From a virus: 59,564 nt of DNA. Numbering within the stretch: the stretch's first letter is position 1; every line of letters starts with the position of its first letter. Made by a program: the position numbers and the translations under genes. Where the stretch lies: positions 1 to 59,564 of the IMG/VR virus record IMGVR_UViG_3300032313_000319. The stretch is one strand, 5' to 3'. Under the pieces are notes generated by a model, which did no database searches, was not told the DNA's origin, and was given only the letters and a program-made list of their open reading frames with translations. Shown here piece after piece: positions 49,725-56,100 of the stretch.

Positions 49725-49757
49725 GTCCCCCAGCGTTGTATTAGAAAGGATAAATAA

Positions 49758-49964
49758 ATGTTTAGAGTAACAACAAGTGGATACCTAGTAGAGTGTGACT
49801 CTTGTGGTAATGAGGAGATCGCTTCCAATCTCCGTATGGCTAAGTCAGCCTTTGACTTCCATGAGTGTTCAGACAAGCCTAACAAGGTGTCTGACTACAC
49901 TTTGGTAGAGGCTAAAGACCCTATTGAGTTGGTCAAGCCTATGTTTAGTACTAACTGGTACTAG
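49758..49964 (+). CDS. 68-residue zinc-binding-like protein
   Basis: The product has VECDSCGNEEIASN then FHECSDKP, a CxxC...HxC pattern. AGAAAGGA precedes the ATG. It resembles small actinophage zinc-ribbon proteins of unknown role. Confidence 0.65.
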   Translation: MFRVTTSGYLVECDSCGNEEIASNLRMAKSAFDFHECSDKPNKVSDYTLVEAKDPIELVKPMFSTNWY

Positions 49965-49995
49965 ATGTAGTGGGTGTACTCCTGGTCTACCCCCA

Positions 49996-50020
49996 GATCT
50001 AGGCTCGGGGGCCCCTAGAT
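49996..50020. repeat. CTCGGG/GGGCCC element 2
   Basis: CTCGGGGGCCCC inside an ATCTAGG/CCTAGAT hairpin; no TTACGA follows. Confidence 0.6.
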
Positions 50021-50117
50021 GTAGTATGCATACCCTGTTAAGACACTATATATAGATCCCCCAGAAAGTTTATAACAGATTTATAACAGATAGGGTAAAA
50101 GGGGTGTTTTGCTACCT

Positions 50118-50143
50118 AAAATGTCAGACCCTACCTGTAGATT
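50118..50143 (+). promoter_or_regulatory. TGTC-box promoter 4
   Basis: TGTCAG, ACCCTACCTG, TAGATT. Confidence 0.6.
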
Positions 50144-50172
50144 TATAGCAGTTAGAAAGAAAGGTATCCCCA

Positions 50173-50382
50173 ATGACCACAATGTTCCGCAAGACCACCT
50201 GCAACGGATGCGGTATGTCTCAGACCACCAATGTCTCTTACCGCCTAGACAAGAAGTTGTGGGAGACCACTCACACTCTTGGCGTGTGCCGTCAGCGTAA
50301 GGCACTACTTACCAGAGAACTAGACTTCTCCAAGCCTGGAGCCAGCCTAAGAAACCTAGAATTGCTAAACAGCCTAAACTAA
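50173..50382 (+). CDS. 69-residue zinc-binding-like protein
   Basis: The product has KTTCNGCGMSQTTN near the N-terminus and a later Cys (LGVCRQRKAL). AGAAAGAAAGG precedes the ATG at a short distance. Function unknown. Confidence 0.6.
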   Translation: MTTMFRKTTCNGCGMSQTTNVSYRLDKKLWETTHTLGVCRQRKALLTRELDFSKPGASLRNLELLNSLN

Positions 50383-50406
50383 AATGTCAGACCCCTATGC
50401 TAGATT
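50381..50406 (+). promoter_or_regulatory. TGTC-box promoter 5
   Basis: AAAATGTCAG, ACCCCTATGC, TAGATT, overlapping the stop of the preceding gene. Confidence 0.65.
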
Positions 50407-50431
50407 TTAGATAACTCAGAAAGAAGGAAAA

Positions 50432-50596
50432 ATGATTCAGTCAGTAATCACAGATGACACCAAGGGTATCCTAGTAGCAAAGTTGCAGGGTGTCCTAGAG
50501 CGTGACCTAACCGCTATGGAAGAGGCTATGGTTGAGTATACTCTCACCCAAGTCAGACTAGGCTTAGTTGACCTAGGCTTACAGGAGGTAAAGTAA
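50432..50596 (+). CDS. 54-residue helical protein
   Basis: AGAAAGAAGG precedes the ATG. The product is amphipathic helical (VLERDLTAMEEAMVEYTLTQ). Coupled by TAATG to the next gene. No family recognised. Confidence 0.6.
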   Translation: MIQSVITDDTKGILVAKLQGVLERDLTAMEEAMVEYTLTQVRLGLVDLGLQEVK

Positions 50597-50763
50597 TGGA
50601 GAACTTTCGCAAGTTAGACATTCTCTCACTCTCAGAGGTTGAGCGTGAGGTTGACATAATGATAGAAATTATCGGTGATAGGATTCCTAGTGATGAGGAA
50701 TACAAGCAGGTATCAGAACTAATCAAACTAGCCAACTCGCTTGGCACAAAAAGAAAATGGTGA
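50596..50763 (+). CDS. 55-residue helical protein
   Basis: It starts at a TAATG overlap. LDILSLSEVEREVDIMIEII is similar to the 49451 product. Function unknown. Confidence 0.6.
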   Translation: MENFRKLDILSLSEVEREVDIMIEIIGDRIPSDEEYKQVSELIKLANSLGTKRKW

Positions 50764-50766
50764 TGT

Positions 50767-50964
50767 ATGCACCCTAGGGAATTGCCAGGTATCAGAATCA
50801 CATACCGCCAAGCAGGCAAAAGAATAGATGACGCTTTTGTTTTTGCACCTACTCACGCTTGCACACTTTGCAAGGTAGGCGTTCAGGTCTGGAATGCAGA
50901 TAGATTCTGGGCTAGGCATAAAGACTGCATACCGCTTACCATACAAGAGTGGGTTGGGGTATAG
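50767..50964 (+). CDS. 65-residue zinc-finger-like protein
   Basis: The product carries HACTLCKVGVQVW and later RHKDC, a CxxC...HxxxC pattern. It starts 3 nt after the preceding stop. Possible small DNA- or protein-binding factor. Confidence 0.6.
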   Translation: MHPRELPGIRITYRQAGKRIDDAFVFAPTHACTLCKVGVQVWNADRFWARHKDCIPLTIQEWVGV

Positions 50965-50986
50965 TATTCCAATAATGGAATGGATC

Positions 50987-51001
50987 GGCCTCGGGGGCCC
51001 C
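50987..51001. repeat. CTCGGG/GGGCCC element 3
   Basis: GGCCTCGGGGGCCCC; no TTACGA follows. Confidence 0.6.
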
Positions 51002-51091
51002 TACATCTAGAGGCTATAATCATTTAAGACACCACATCTAGGATCCCCAGAATGTTATCATTCTGTTATAAAAATGTGGCGTGTGCTACTC

Positions 51092-51117
51092 AAAATGTCA
51101 GACCCCTATGTTAGATT
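51092..51117 (+). promoter_or_regulatory. TGTC-box promoter 6
   Basis: AAAATGTCAG, ACCCCTATGT, TAGATT. Confidence 0.65.
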
Positions 51118-51142
51118 TTAGGTAAGTAGAAAGAAGGTAAAA

Positions 51143-51301
51143 ATGTCAGAACAGATTTGCGTGTTTTGTATGAACTTGGTGAACGACTATGTTTGCCACG
51201 AATGTAACGACTACAAGGGGCTAATGCCACTTGACGAGGCTGAGAAGTATCTTGGCGAGGACTTTCCAGAGGAATACAAAGTAGCGGATTGGATTAGATA
51301 A
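51143..51301 (+). CDS. 52-residue zinc-ribbon protein
   Basis: MSEQICVFCMNLVNDYVCHE with a further CxxC (CHEC) forms a small zinc site; the remainder is acidic. AGAAAGAAGG precedes the ATG; coupled by TAATG. Confidence 0.6.
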   Translation: MSEQICVFCMNLVNDYVCHECNDYKGLMPLDEAEKYLGEDFPEEYKVADWIR

Positions 51302-51411
51302 TGAGCATCTCAGAACTAGAGGAACTAATCTACAAAATTGACCTAATGCTATCTGAGGACATAATGTCTGAGGGTATTAGTAATCTATTCTCAACCAAAG
51401 AAAGCGAGTAA
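51301..51411 (+). CDS. 36-residue acidic helical peptide
   Basis: It starts at TAATG; SISELEELIYKIDLMLSED is paralogous to the 49045 peptide. Confidence 0.55.
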   Translation: MSISELEELIYKIDLMLSEDIMSEGISNLFSTKESE

Positions 51412-51413
51412 CA

Positions 51414-51524
51414 ATGATTTTTTACAACGGCTTCAACCTACTAGTTGACATAATCCTAGTTTCAGTTGCGGTGTTTGTCACCTATCGCCTAACTAGGAGA
51501 AACAGCCACAAGGCTCCGTTCTAA
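51414..51524 (+). CDS. 36-residue membrane peptide
   Basis: One transmembrane helix (LLVDIILVSVAVFVTY) then a basic tail (RLTRRNSHKAPF), the usual inside-positive layout. It follows the acidic peptide as in the run at 49045-49184. Confidence 0.5.
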   Translation: MIFYNGFNLLVDIILVSVAVFVTYRLTRRNSHKAPF

Positions 51525-51564
51525 ACGACACGCCGAAGCCAGGACTTGACAAACCTGAGCTTTT

Positions 51565-51578
51565 GGCCTCGGGCCCCC
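51565..51578. repeat. CTCGGG/GGGCCC element 4
   Basis: GGCCTCGGGCCCCC; TTACGAAAC follows about 16 nt on. Confidence 0.6.
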
Positions 51579-51635
51579 AACCAAGATCATAAGTAGTTTA
51601 CGAAACAATTTAAGAAACTCCCAGAAATCTCCCCT

Positions 51636-51661
51636 AAAATGTCAGATAGGTCTGTTATACT
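51636..51661 (+). promoter_or_regulatory. TGTC-box promoter 7 (leaderless)
   Basis: TGTCAG, ATAGGTCTGT, TATACT, with the ATG only 6 nt later. The one member of this class that combines the TGTC box with a leaderless start. Confidence 0.6.
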
Positions 51662-51667
51662 TCAGGT

Positions 51668-51835
51668 ATGAAGAAGTTAGGTAAAGCAAATCAAGCAAGA
51701 CGCAAGGCTGAGTCACAGGCTCTATTCCTTGAGATGATGAAGAATCCTCACCTTGTAGTTACCCCCCAGAAATTCAAGGGCACACGCCAGAGCAACACTA
51801 GCAAGGCTATTAGAGAGAGTAGGGATAATGGGTAA
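51668..51835 (+). CDS. 55-residue basic protein
   Basis: A Lys/Arg-rich product (MKKLGKANQARRKAESQALF; KFKGTRQSNTSKAIRES), probably nucleic-acid binding. Leaderless ATG; overlaps the next gene by 8 nt. Confidence 0.6.
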   Translation: MKKLGKANQARRKAESQALFLEMMKNPHLVVTPQKFKGTRQSNTSKAIRESRDNG

Positions 51836-51965
51836 GTATAACTGTTCTAACTGTCAGAGGCTTCTACGCCCAGAGAAGTTTTACATTCAAGGTATCAATA
51901 ATGTCTGTACCCCCTGTTATGCTGTAATGGTTCAGCACCCCTCAGCAAGAAAGTTGGTAAAGTAA
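51828..51965 (+). CDS. 45-residue zinc-ribbon protein
   Basis: KYNCSNCQRLLRPEKFYIQG then VCTPCYAVM gives a CxxC-CxxC ribbon. Coupled by TAATG to the next gene. Confidence 0.6.
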   Translation: MGKYNCSNCQRLLRPEKFYIQGINNVCTPCYAVMVQHPSARKLVK

Positions 51966-52159
51966 TGAGTAAGTATCCTGTAACTGTTCAGCTATCAGGT
52001 AACGATGGCAATGCCTTTGCAATAATGGGAGCAGTAAAGTCTGCCCTAAAAAAGGCTGGGGCAACTAATGAAGAGGTTGACAAGTATCTGGCAGACTCAA
52101 TGTCTGGAGACTATGACAACCTGTTACGTGTAGCAATGCAATGGGTGAATGTAAGATAA
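51965..52159 (+). CDS. conserved actinophage-type small protein
   Basis: The 64-residue product opens with YPVTVQLSGNDGNAFAIMG and contains MSGDYDNLLRVAMQWV. Small proteins of this pattern occur in many actinophages and other tailed phages, function unknown. TAATG start. Confidence 0.75.
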   Translation: MSKYPVTVQLSGNDGNAFAIMGAVKSALKKAGATNEEVDKYLADSMSGDYDNLLRVAMQWVNVR

Positions 52160-52182
52160 ATGTCAGACCCCTGTGGTAATCT
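52157..52182 (+). promoter_or_regulatory. TGTC-box promoter 8
   Basis: TGTCAG, ACCCCTGTGG, TAATCT, overlapping the upstream stop. Confidence 0.6.
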
Positions 52183-52206
52183 TTAACTAACTTAGAAAGG
52201 ATACAG

Positions 52207-52380
52207 ATGAACAGCGACAAGGTATTGGAATACGCAAAAGAGCAAGTAAACGGCGGAAGCCCTTATGCTTTTGCTTTTGGTATGGCTTGGGCTTCCCTAA
52301 GCAAAACCGCCCAAAAGGAACTAACCAAATACGCAGAACAGCAACTAGCCCTAATCAAGGCAGAAAGAGGGGAGAACTAA
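52207..52380 (+). CDS. 57-residue hypothetical protein
   Basis: The product (MNSDKVLEYAKEQVNGGSPY, then AFGMAWASLSKTAQKEL) is helical with a Gly turn. AGAAAGGA precedes the ATG; coupled by TAATG. Confidence 0.6.
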   Translation: MNSDKVLEYAKEQVNGGSPYAFAFGMAWASLSKTAQKELTKYAEQQLALIKAERGEN

Positions 52381-52661
52381 TGGGTTCACTTCAGGCAAGA
52401 GAGATGGCAGAAATGCTATCTATGGAAGACGCTATCGCTTGGCACTTGCAGAGCAACCACTATCCACCTGTGCCACTATCTATGGTTGAGCCTTGTATTG
52501 AGGCTATCAAGAACGCTCTTGCTGGTGACTGGTGGAAGCCTGTTGAGTTGCCTAACCCTGTCAAGTATAAGGGAAGCACTCACGCTCCAACTTCCGCTAT
52601 CCTTGAGCAACACCACCTTGCCCCTTGGCTAGAGCTTGATGAGGAGGGGCTTGAGGACTAA
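52380..52661 (+). CDS. conserved actinophage-type hypothetical protein
   Basis: The start is the TAATG ATG at 52380; an in-frame start at 52287 lies inside the previous gene. The 93-residue protein has AIAWHLQSNHYPPVPLSMVE and CIEAIKNAL, a pattern seen in many actinophage genomes, without known role. Confidence 0.7.
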   Translation: MGSLQAREMAEMLSMEDAIAWHLQSNHYPPVPLSMVEPCIEAIKNALAGDWWKPVELPNPVKYKGSTHAPTSAILEQHHLAPWLELDEEGLED

Positions 52662-52674
52662 CCTCAGCCCTTCT

Positions 52675-52687
52675 GGGCCCCGAGCCC
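52675..52687. repeat. CTCGGG/GGGCCC element 5 (inverted)
   Basis: GGGCCCCGAGCCC, reversed relative to elements 1-4; TTACGATTA follows. Confidence 0.55.
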
Positions 52688-52723
52688 TGATCACGATCCT
52701 ATAACAGGTTACGATTACGTACT

Positions 52724-52749
52724 AAAATGTCCTACCCCTAGGCTATACT
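52724..52749 (+). promoter_or_regulatory. TGTC-box promoter 9
   Basis: TGTCCT, ACCCCTAGGC, TATACT. Confidence 0.65.
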
Positions 52750-52774
52750 TTAGTTAGTTAGAGAGGATACCCCA

Positions 52775-53491
52775 ATGCTTATTAGGTCTAAAGATAGGAA
52801 AGTAACTAATGCAGTATCTCCAAATGGTAAAACGCCGACTATTGCGAACACGTTTGGGCTACCTTCTGGTAAGGCTTATTCCTGCCCTGGAGCCACATCT
52901 GTATGCGAGAAAATCTGTTACGCTGGCAAACTCGAAAAAGTCTACAAGGGTGTAAAGGATGTTCTAGTCAACAACTGGAACCAACTAAAAGACGCTAAGT
53001 ATGAGACTATGGTTTCACTACTTGATGAAATGATTATTAGTTTCAAGTCTGACTGTGACAAGCGTAATGCAGACAAGCTATTCCGAATTCACTGGGATGG
53101 CGACTTCTTCAATGTCACTTACACTATAGCTTGGGCTACTGTAATCAAAAAGCATTCTGATGTTCAGTTCTGGGTATACACTCGCAGCGACTTTGCGGTT
53201 CCAATTCTAAAGGGTATCGCTAATCTATCGCTATACTTTTCTACTGATGATGACAACTGGCAGCTGGCAAGCAACCTAAAGACACTTCATGATGTAAAGC
53301 TTGCTTATCTTGCTAACAACTTTGCAATGGGTAAAGAGCGTATGTTGTCTATCACGCCTAAGTCTGCAATTCCATGCCCTGAGAATGCTAAGAAACTACC
53401 ACTGATTAGTGACAAGGGTTCCGCCTGTGTTACCTGTGGGCAGTGTGTGTTTGAGCGTAATGACATCCTGTTCAGTGCTAGTAAAAAGTAA
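52775..53491 (+). CDS. GP88-family protein
   Basis: The 238-residue protein resembles the actinophage gp88 family: TFGLPSGKAYSCPGATSVCE, EKICYAGKLEKVYKGV, then RIHWDGDFFNVTYTIAWATV and a C-terminal CVTCGQCVFERND. Conserved Cys residues suggest metal binding; the biochemical role is unknown. AGAGAGGA precedes the ATG. Confidence 0.8.
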   Translation: MLIRSKDRKVTNAVSPNGKTPTIANTFGLPSGKAYSCPGATSVCEKICYAGKLEKVYKGVKDVLVNNWNQLKDAKYETMVSLLDEMIISFKSDCDKRNADKLFRIHWDGDFFNVTYTIAWATVIKKHSDVQFWVYTRSDFAVPILKGIANLSLYFSTDDDNWQLASNLKTLHDVKLAYLANNFAMGKERMLSITPKSAIPCPENAKKLPLISDKGSACVTCGQCVFERNDILFSASKK

Positions 53492-53520
53492 TTGACAGCA
53501 TTCTGGATAAGGAATATAAT
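53492..53520 (+). promoter_or_regulatory. consensus promoter TTGACA-N17-TATAAT
   Basis: Perfect hexamers at 53492-53497 and 53515-53520, spaced 17 nt. It drives a GTG microORF and a structured downstream RNA. Confidence 0.75.
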
Positions 53521-53525
53521 ATATT

Positions 53526-53597
53526 GTGGATAATATAGGAATCATAATTGTGCTTCTCTTAATGGCTATAACACTAGTGTTAACCAATAAGAAATAA
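53526..53597 (+). CDS. 23-residue membrane microprotein (GTG, leaderless)
   Basis: The GTG lies 5 nt after the -10. The product (MDNIGIIIVLLLMAITLVL, then TNKK) is one membrane helix with a basic end. It may be real, or the promoter may serve only the structured RNA behind it. Confidence 0.45.
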   Translation: MDNIGIIIVLLLMAITLVLTNKK

Positions 53598-53611
53598 ACT
53601 CATAGGGGAAT

Positions 53612-53705
53612 ATGAGACGGTCCGCTCCTTTCTAACTAACTGACATGCGGACCACGTCCTGGCCATGACGTAAAACTGGCCACCTCAACGCCCGAGGGCA
53701 GATCA
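53612..53705 (+). ncRNA. structured region downstream of consensus promoter
   Basis: GGTCCGC (53619) pairs with GCGGACC (53647) and TGGCCA (53660) with TGGCCA (53677), with a GC-rich CGCCCGAGGGC element at the end. May be a small RNA, a 3' leader or a terminator cluster; no frame longer than the microORF is present. Confidence 0.4.
53690..53699. repeat. CTCGGG element 6 (inverted, short)
   Basis: CGCCCGAGGGC; TTACGATTA follows about 22 nt on. Confidence 0.5.
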
Positions 53706-53735
53706 CAATTTGATAACCAATTACGATTAAGATAT

Positions 53736-53761
53736 AAAATGTCCCACCCCCAGAGTATAAT
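53736..53761 (+). promoter_or_regulatory. TGTC-box promoter 10
   Basis: TGTCCC, ACCCCCAGAG, TATAAT. Confidence 0.65.
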
Positions 53762-53787
53762 GGTCTTATCAGTTAGAGAGGACAGTA

Positions 53788-53910
53788 ATGGACGAGCAAG
53801 CAGCAGAGATTAGAGAAAACCTAGCAGAATACTACGCTAACCCAGAAGAGTATTCTCTTGAGGACTTTGAGGACATCTTCCAAGATCGTGACCCGTTTGA
53901 GTTTCTATAA
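53788..53910 (+). CDS. 40-residue acidic protein
   Basis: MDEQAAEIRENLAEYYANPE then EEYSLEDFEDIFQDRDPFEF; strongly acidic and helical. AGAGAGGA precedes the ATG. Function unknown; could mimic nucleic acid. Confidence 0.55.
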   Translation: MDEQAAEIRENLAEYYANPEEYSLEDFEDIFQDRDPFEFL

Positions 53911-53933
53911 ATGTCATACCCCCAGTTTATAAT
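53908..53933 (+). promoter_or_regulatory. TGTC-box promoter 11
   Basis: TGTCAT, ACCCCCAGTT, TATAAT, directly after the preceding stop. Confidence 0.65.
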
Positions 53934-53956
53934 AATCTAAACAGAAAGAAGGAATA

Positions 53957-54508
53957 ATGGGAACTAGAGGACTAACTAAGGTTGTTTACAAGGGTGAGAC
54001 TATTGTTGCACAGTATGGACAATGGGACCACTACCCAGAGGGACAGGGTGTTACCTTGTTTTACGCTCTGCAAGACCCTGATGTGGTAAAGCGTTTTATT
54101 GAGAAGATTCCACAGATTTACTACCCCAGCGACTCTGATGTAGAAGCAATGTGCAAGCCATTTGAGGATGGTTCTTCGGCAGGTATGATGACCTTTGAGT
54201 CTGGTGATAAGTTTGCAAAGAAGTATCCAACTCTAACCAGAAATACTGGTGGAGAGATTTTCAGGGTAATCGCTGACTGGGATGACTCACCTATCCCTAT
54301 TGTCAGGGACTTGGACTTTGAGAATGACGAGTTGTTCTGTGAGGGTCTTTACACTATCAACTTGGACCAAGAGTTCTTTCACACCCAGTTTAGCAAGTAT
54401 AAGGGTTCTTGGGACATCTCACTCTTGGTTGGCTTTGAGTCTCTAAGGGAGATGAAGGGTCCAGATGACTACCTTGAGAGTTGCAAGGATTCTCAATTAG
54501 TTAGGTAA
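53957..54508 (+). CDS. conserved actinophage-type MGTRGL protein
   Basis: The 183-residue protein opens with MGTRGLTKVVYKGETIVAQY and GQWDHYPEGQGVTLFYALQD, a hallmark of a common actinophage family of unknown function. AGAAAGAAGG precedes the ATG. Confidence 0.75.
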   Translation: MGTRGLTKVVYKGETIVAQYGQWDHYPEGQGVTLFYALQDPDVVKRFIEKIPQIYYPSDSDVEAMCKPFEDGSSAGMMTFESGDKFAKKYPTLTRNTGGEIFRVIADWDDSPIPIVRDLDFENDELFCEGLYTINLDQEFFHTQFSKYKGSWDISLLVGFESLREMKGPDDYLESCKDSQLVR

Positions 54509-54545
54509 CACGCTACCCCCAGGACTTGACATCTTGGGGGCTAGT

Positions 54546-54558
54546 GCCTCGGGGGCCC
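54546..54558. repeat. CTCGGG/GGGCCC element 7
   Basis: GCCTCGGGGGCCC; TTACGAAAC follows about 17 nt on. Confidence 0.6.
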
Positions 54559-54631
54559 ACAGGATCTTTGTCAATTTACGAAACCTACAAAAAATCCCCC
54601 AAAACTTTGTAGAAAAACTTTGCCCAAATGC

Positions 54632-54660
54632 TTGACATTGACTTACTTTTCTGGGACAAT
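54632..54660 (+). promoter_or_regulatory. sigma70-type promoter
   Basis: TTGACA (54632), 17 nt, GACAAT (54655-54660), followed by TTGAGTATCA, a stretch also found at the 59160 promoter. The roughly 62-nt leader has a GACCT/AGGTC hairpin at 54697-54713. Confidence 0.65.
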
Positions 54661-54728
54661 TGAGTATCACCAAACGGGGATACATAAATCAAAACAGACC
54701 TTGATAAGAGGTCGGAATAGGAAGCAAA

Positions 54729-54875
54729 ATGTCAAACCTAACTGTTGGCTCACAGTTCACCACCGCTAAGTCTGGCGTGTCTGGTGTTATTCAGGAAGTA
54801 GTAGCAAACAAGAACGGCTCTTTCCGTGTCCGTCTTGATGTTGCTGGTCAGCCTCGCTGGACTACTGTAAAGTAA
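54729..54875 (+). CDS. 48-residue small beta protein
   Basis: MSNLTVGSQFTTAKSGVSGV then SFRVRLDVAGQPRWTTVK has the look of a small beta-barrel. Small proteins of this kind recur in actinophages; a nucleic-acid role is possible. Starts behind AGGAAGC. Confidence 0.6.
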   Translation: MSNLTVGSQFTTAKSGVSGVIQEVVANKNGSFRVRLDVAGQPRWTTVK

Positions 54876-54876
54876 T

Positions 54877-54928
54877 GTAAGACTTGGGGGGGTAGCGTTT
54901 CTTATCCTTTCTCTACCCTCCCACTTAC
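54877..54928 (+). terminator. long hairpin after the 48-residue gene
   Basis: GTAAG...GGGGTAG pairs with CTACCC...CTTAC around a T/C-rich loop, right after the stop and just before the next TGTC-box promoter. Confidence 0.7.
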
Positions 54929-54929
54929 T

Positions 54930-54955
54930 AAAATGTCACACCCCACCCTTACAAT
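54930..54955 (+). promoter_or_regulatory. TGTC-box promoter 12
   Basis: TGTCAC, ACCCCACCCT, TACAAT. Confidence 0.65.
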
Positions 54956-54982
54956 AGAACTACCCTGAAAGAAAGAAGACTA

Positions 54983-55204
54983 ATGTCTGGCAAGATTGTT
55001 GCTCTAAAGAAAAACCAACGCCTAACCGTTCGCACAGAGATTTGGAACACCAAGTCTGGCGAGGGTATCAAGGCTGTTGTCCGTAACCCAAACGGCACTT
55101 TTGATGGTGCTACCAACCAGACCCGTTTCTTGGCTATGCCAGAACCAAAGGTCATTGTCAGGACTATTACTGAACCTCGCAAAAAGGTATTCGGTATTTT
55201 CTAG
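54983..55204 (+). CDS. 73-residue basic beta protein
   Basis: The product (LKKNQRLTVRTEIWNTKSGE, then AVVRNPNGTFDGATN) is basic and may bind nucleic acid. It resembles the 54729 product in style. AAAGAAAGAAG precedes the ATG. Confidence 0.6.
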   Translation: MSGKIVALKKNQRLTVRTEIWNTKSGEGIKAVVRNPNGTFDGATNQTRFLAMPEPKVIVRTITEPRKKVFGIF

Positions 55205-55236
55205 GCAGATGTGCTGGGTATCACAATAAACTACCC

Positions 55237-55262
55237 AAAATGTCACACCCCTCCCCTATAAT
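55237..55262 (+). promoter_or_regulatory. TGTC-box promoter 13
   Basis: TGTCAC, ACCCCTCCCC, TATAAT. Confidence 0.65.
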
Positions 55263-55291
55263 GTAATTACCCTAAAAGAAAGCAGAAACAA

Positions 55292-55747
55292 ATGGCTAGA
55301 ACCCTTTCCGTAAAAATCCCAACCGCAACTCTAATCGCTGACATTGAGGCAACTATTGCCAAGATTGACGCTGATGTTGAGGCATACCCTGAGAAGGTAA
55401 AGCAGTATGAGGCAGACCTAGCAAACTACAAGACTAGCGTTGTCAAGTTTGCTACTGACTACATTACCGCCAACGCTGACAAGATTGGCTTTGACTATGA
55501 CAGCACCATTCGTCTAGTTCAGAACCACTACTCTCAGAACAAGTTTGAGATTGAGTTGGACATTTCGGTTATTGCTAACTTCCCTGAGAAGCCTGTAAAG
55601 CCAAGCCAGCCAAACCAGAACGAGCACTTTGGCAGGGAATACACCACTCGCAAGGCAATTCTTGAGAAGAACCTTCGTATCCTAAAGATGACCTCGCAAG
55701 AGGAAGTGAACGCAAGTTCCTACTCCTCTGTGATTGACCTAATCTAA
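55292..55747 (+). CDS. 151-residue coiled-coil protein
   Basis: Residues about 15-60 form a coiled coil (LIADIEATIAKIDADVEAYP, YEADLANYKTSVVKFATD). An acidic strand region and a Pro/Gln/Asn linker follow (KPVKPSQPNQNEHFG). No family recognised. It is followed directly by a structured RNA candidate. Confidence 0.6.
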   Translation: MARTLSVKIPTATLIADIEATIAKIDADVEAYPEKVKQYEADLANYKTSVVKFATDYITANADKIGFDYDSTIRLVQNHYSQNKFEIELDISVIANFPEKPVKPSQPNQNEHFGREYTTRKAILEKNLRILKMTSQEEVNASSYSSVIDLI

Positions 55748-55748
55748 G

Positions 55749-55959
55749 GGAGATACACCTGAGTAAGTGGGTAAACTGCTCACCAAACTTCCAACTAACC
55801 TAGGAACGGTTGGCTGTGCTGATGGCTCTAACAGTAGTCAGATGAGCAAGACCTATTAGATGAACCGCAAGGACTCTAAGGGCAAGGATACCACCCTGCT
55901 ATCGGTTGAAGCATAGGTCAGAAATGATACTACCTGATGCCCTCGCTTGGGTGGTTTTT
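55749..55959 (+). ncRNA. structured RNA candidate with terminator
   Basis: About 210 gene-free nt between a CDS and the next cassette. Pairings: GAG..AGT/ACT..CTC (55761-55781), CCAAC/GTTGG (about 55791-55813), CTGA/TCAG (about 55819-55842), and GACCTAT...AACCG closing with CGGTT...ATAGGTC (55850-55919) over an inner AGGG/CCCT stem. It ends in a terminator hairpin with TTTTT (55932-55959). No tRNA or tmRNA features. Probably co-transcribed with the upstream gene. Confidence 0.55.
55932..55959 (+). terminator. terminator of the RNA candidate
   Basis: ACC..GCCC pairs with GGGTGGT around a TCGCTT loop, then TTTTT. Confidence 0.7.
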
Positions 55960-55974
55960 CCTTATCTGGATCCT

Positions 55975-55988
55975 GGCCCTCGGGGCCC
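55975..55988. repeat. CTCGGG/GGGCCC element 8
   Basis: GGCCCTCGGGGCCC; TTACGATGT follows about 16 nt on. Confidence 0.6.
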
Positions 55989-56038
55989 GTTACAAAATTG
56001 TTATTTACGATGTCCAATTATTTTTCCCTAGATTCTTT

Positions 56039-56064
56039 ACAATGTCAGACCTTCCCTGTATACT
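56039..56064 (+). promoter_or_regulatory. TGTC-box promoter 14
   Basis: TGTCAG, ACCTTCCCTG, TATACT. Confidence 0.6.
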
Positions 56065-56100
56065 TGTCCTATCAGTAATCCCTAACAGAAAGTAGCCCCT

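Noticed and set aside
55749-55959. tmRNA or tRNA cluster
   Set aside because: No acceptor end CCA, no T-arm GGTTCGA-type sequence, no tag frame; kept only as an unclassified structured RNA.
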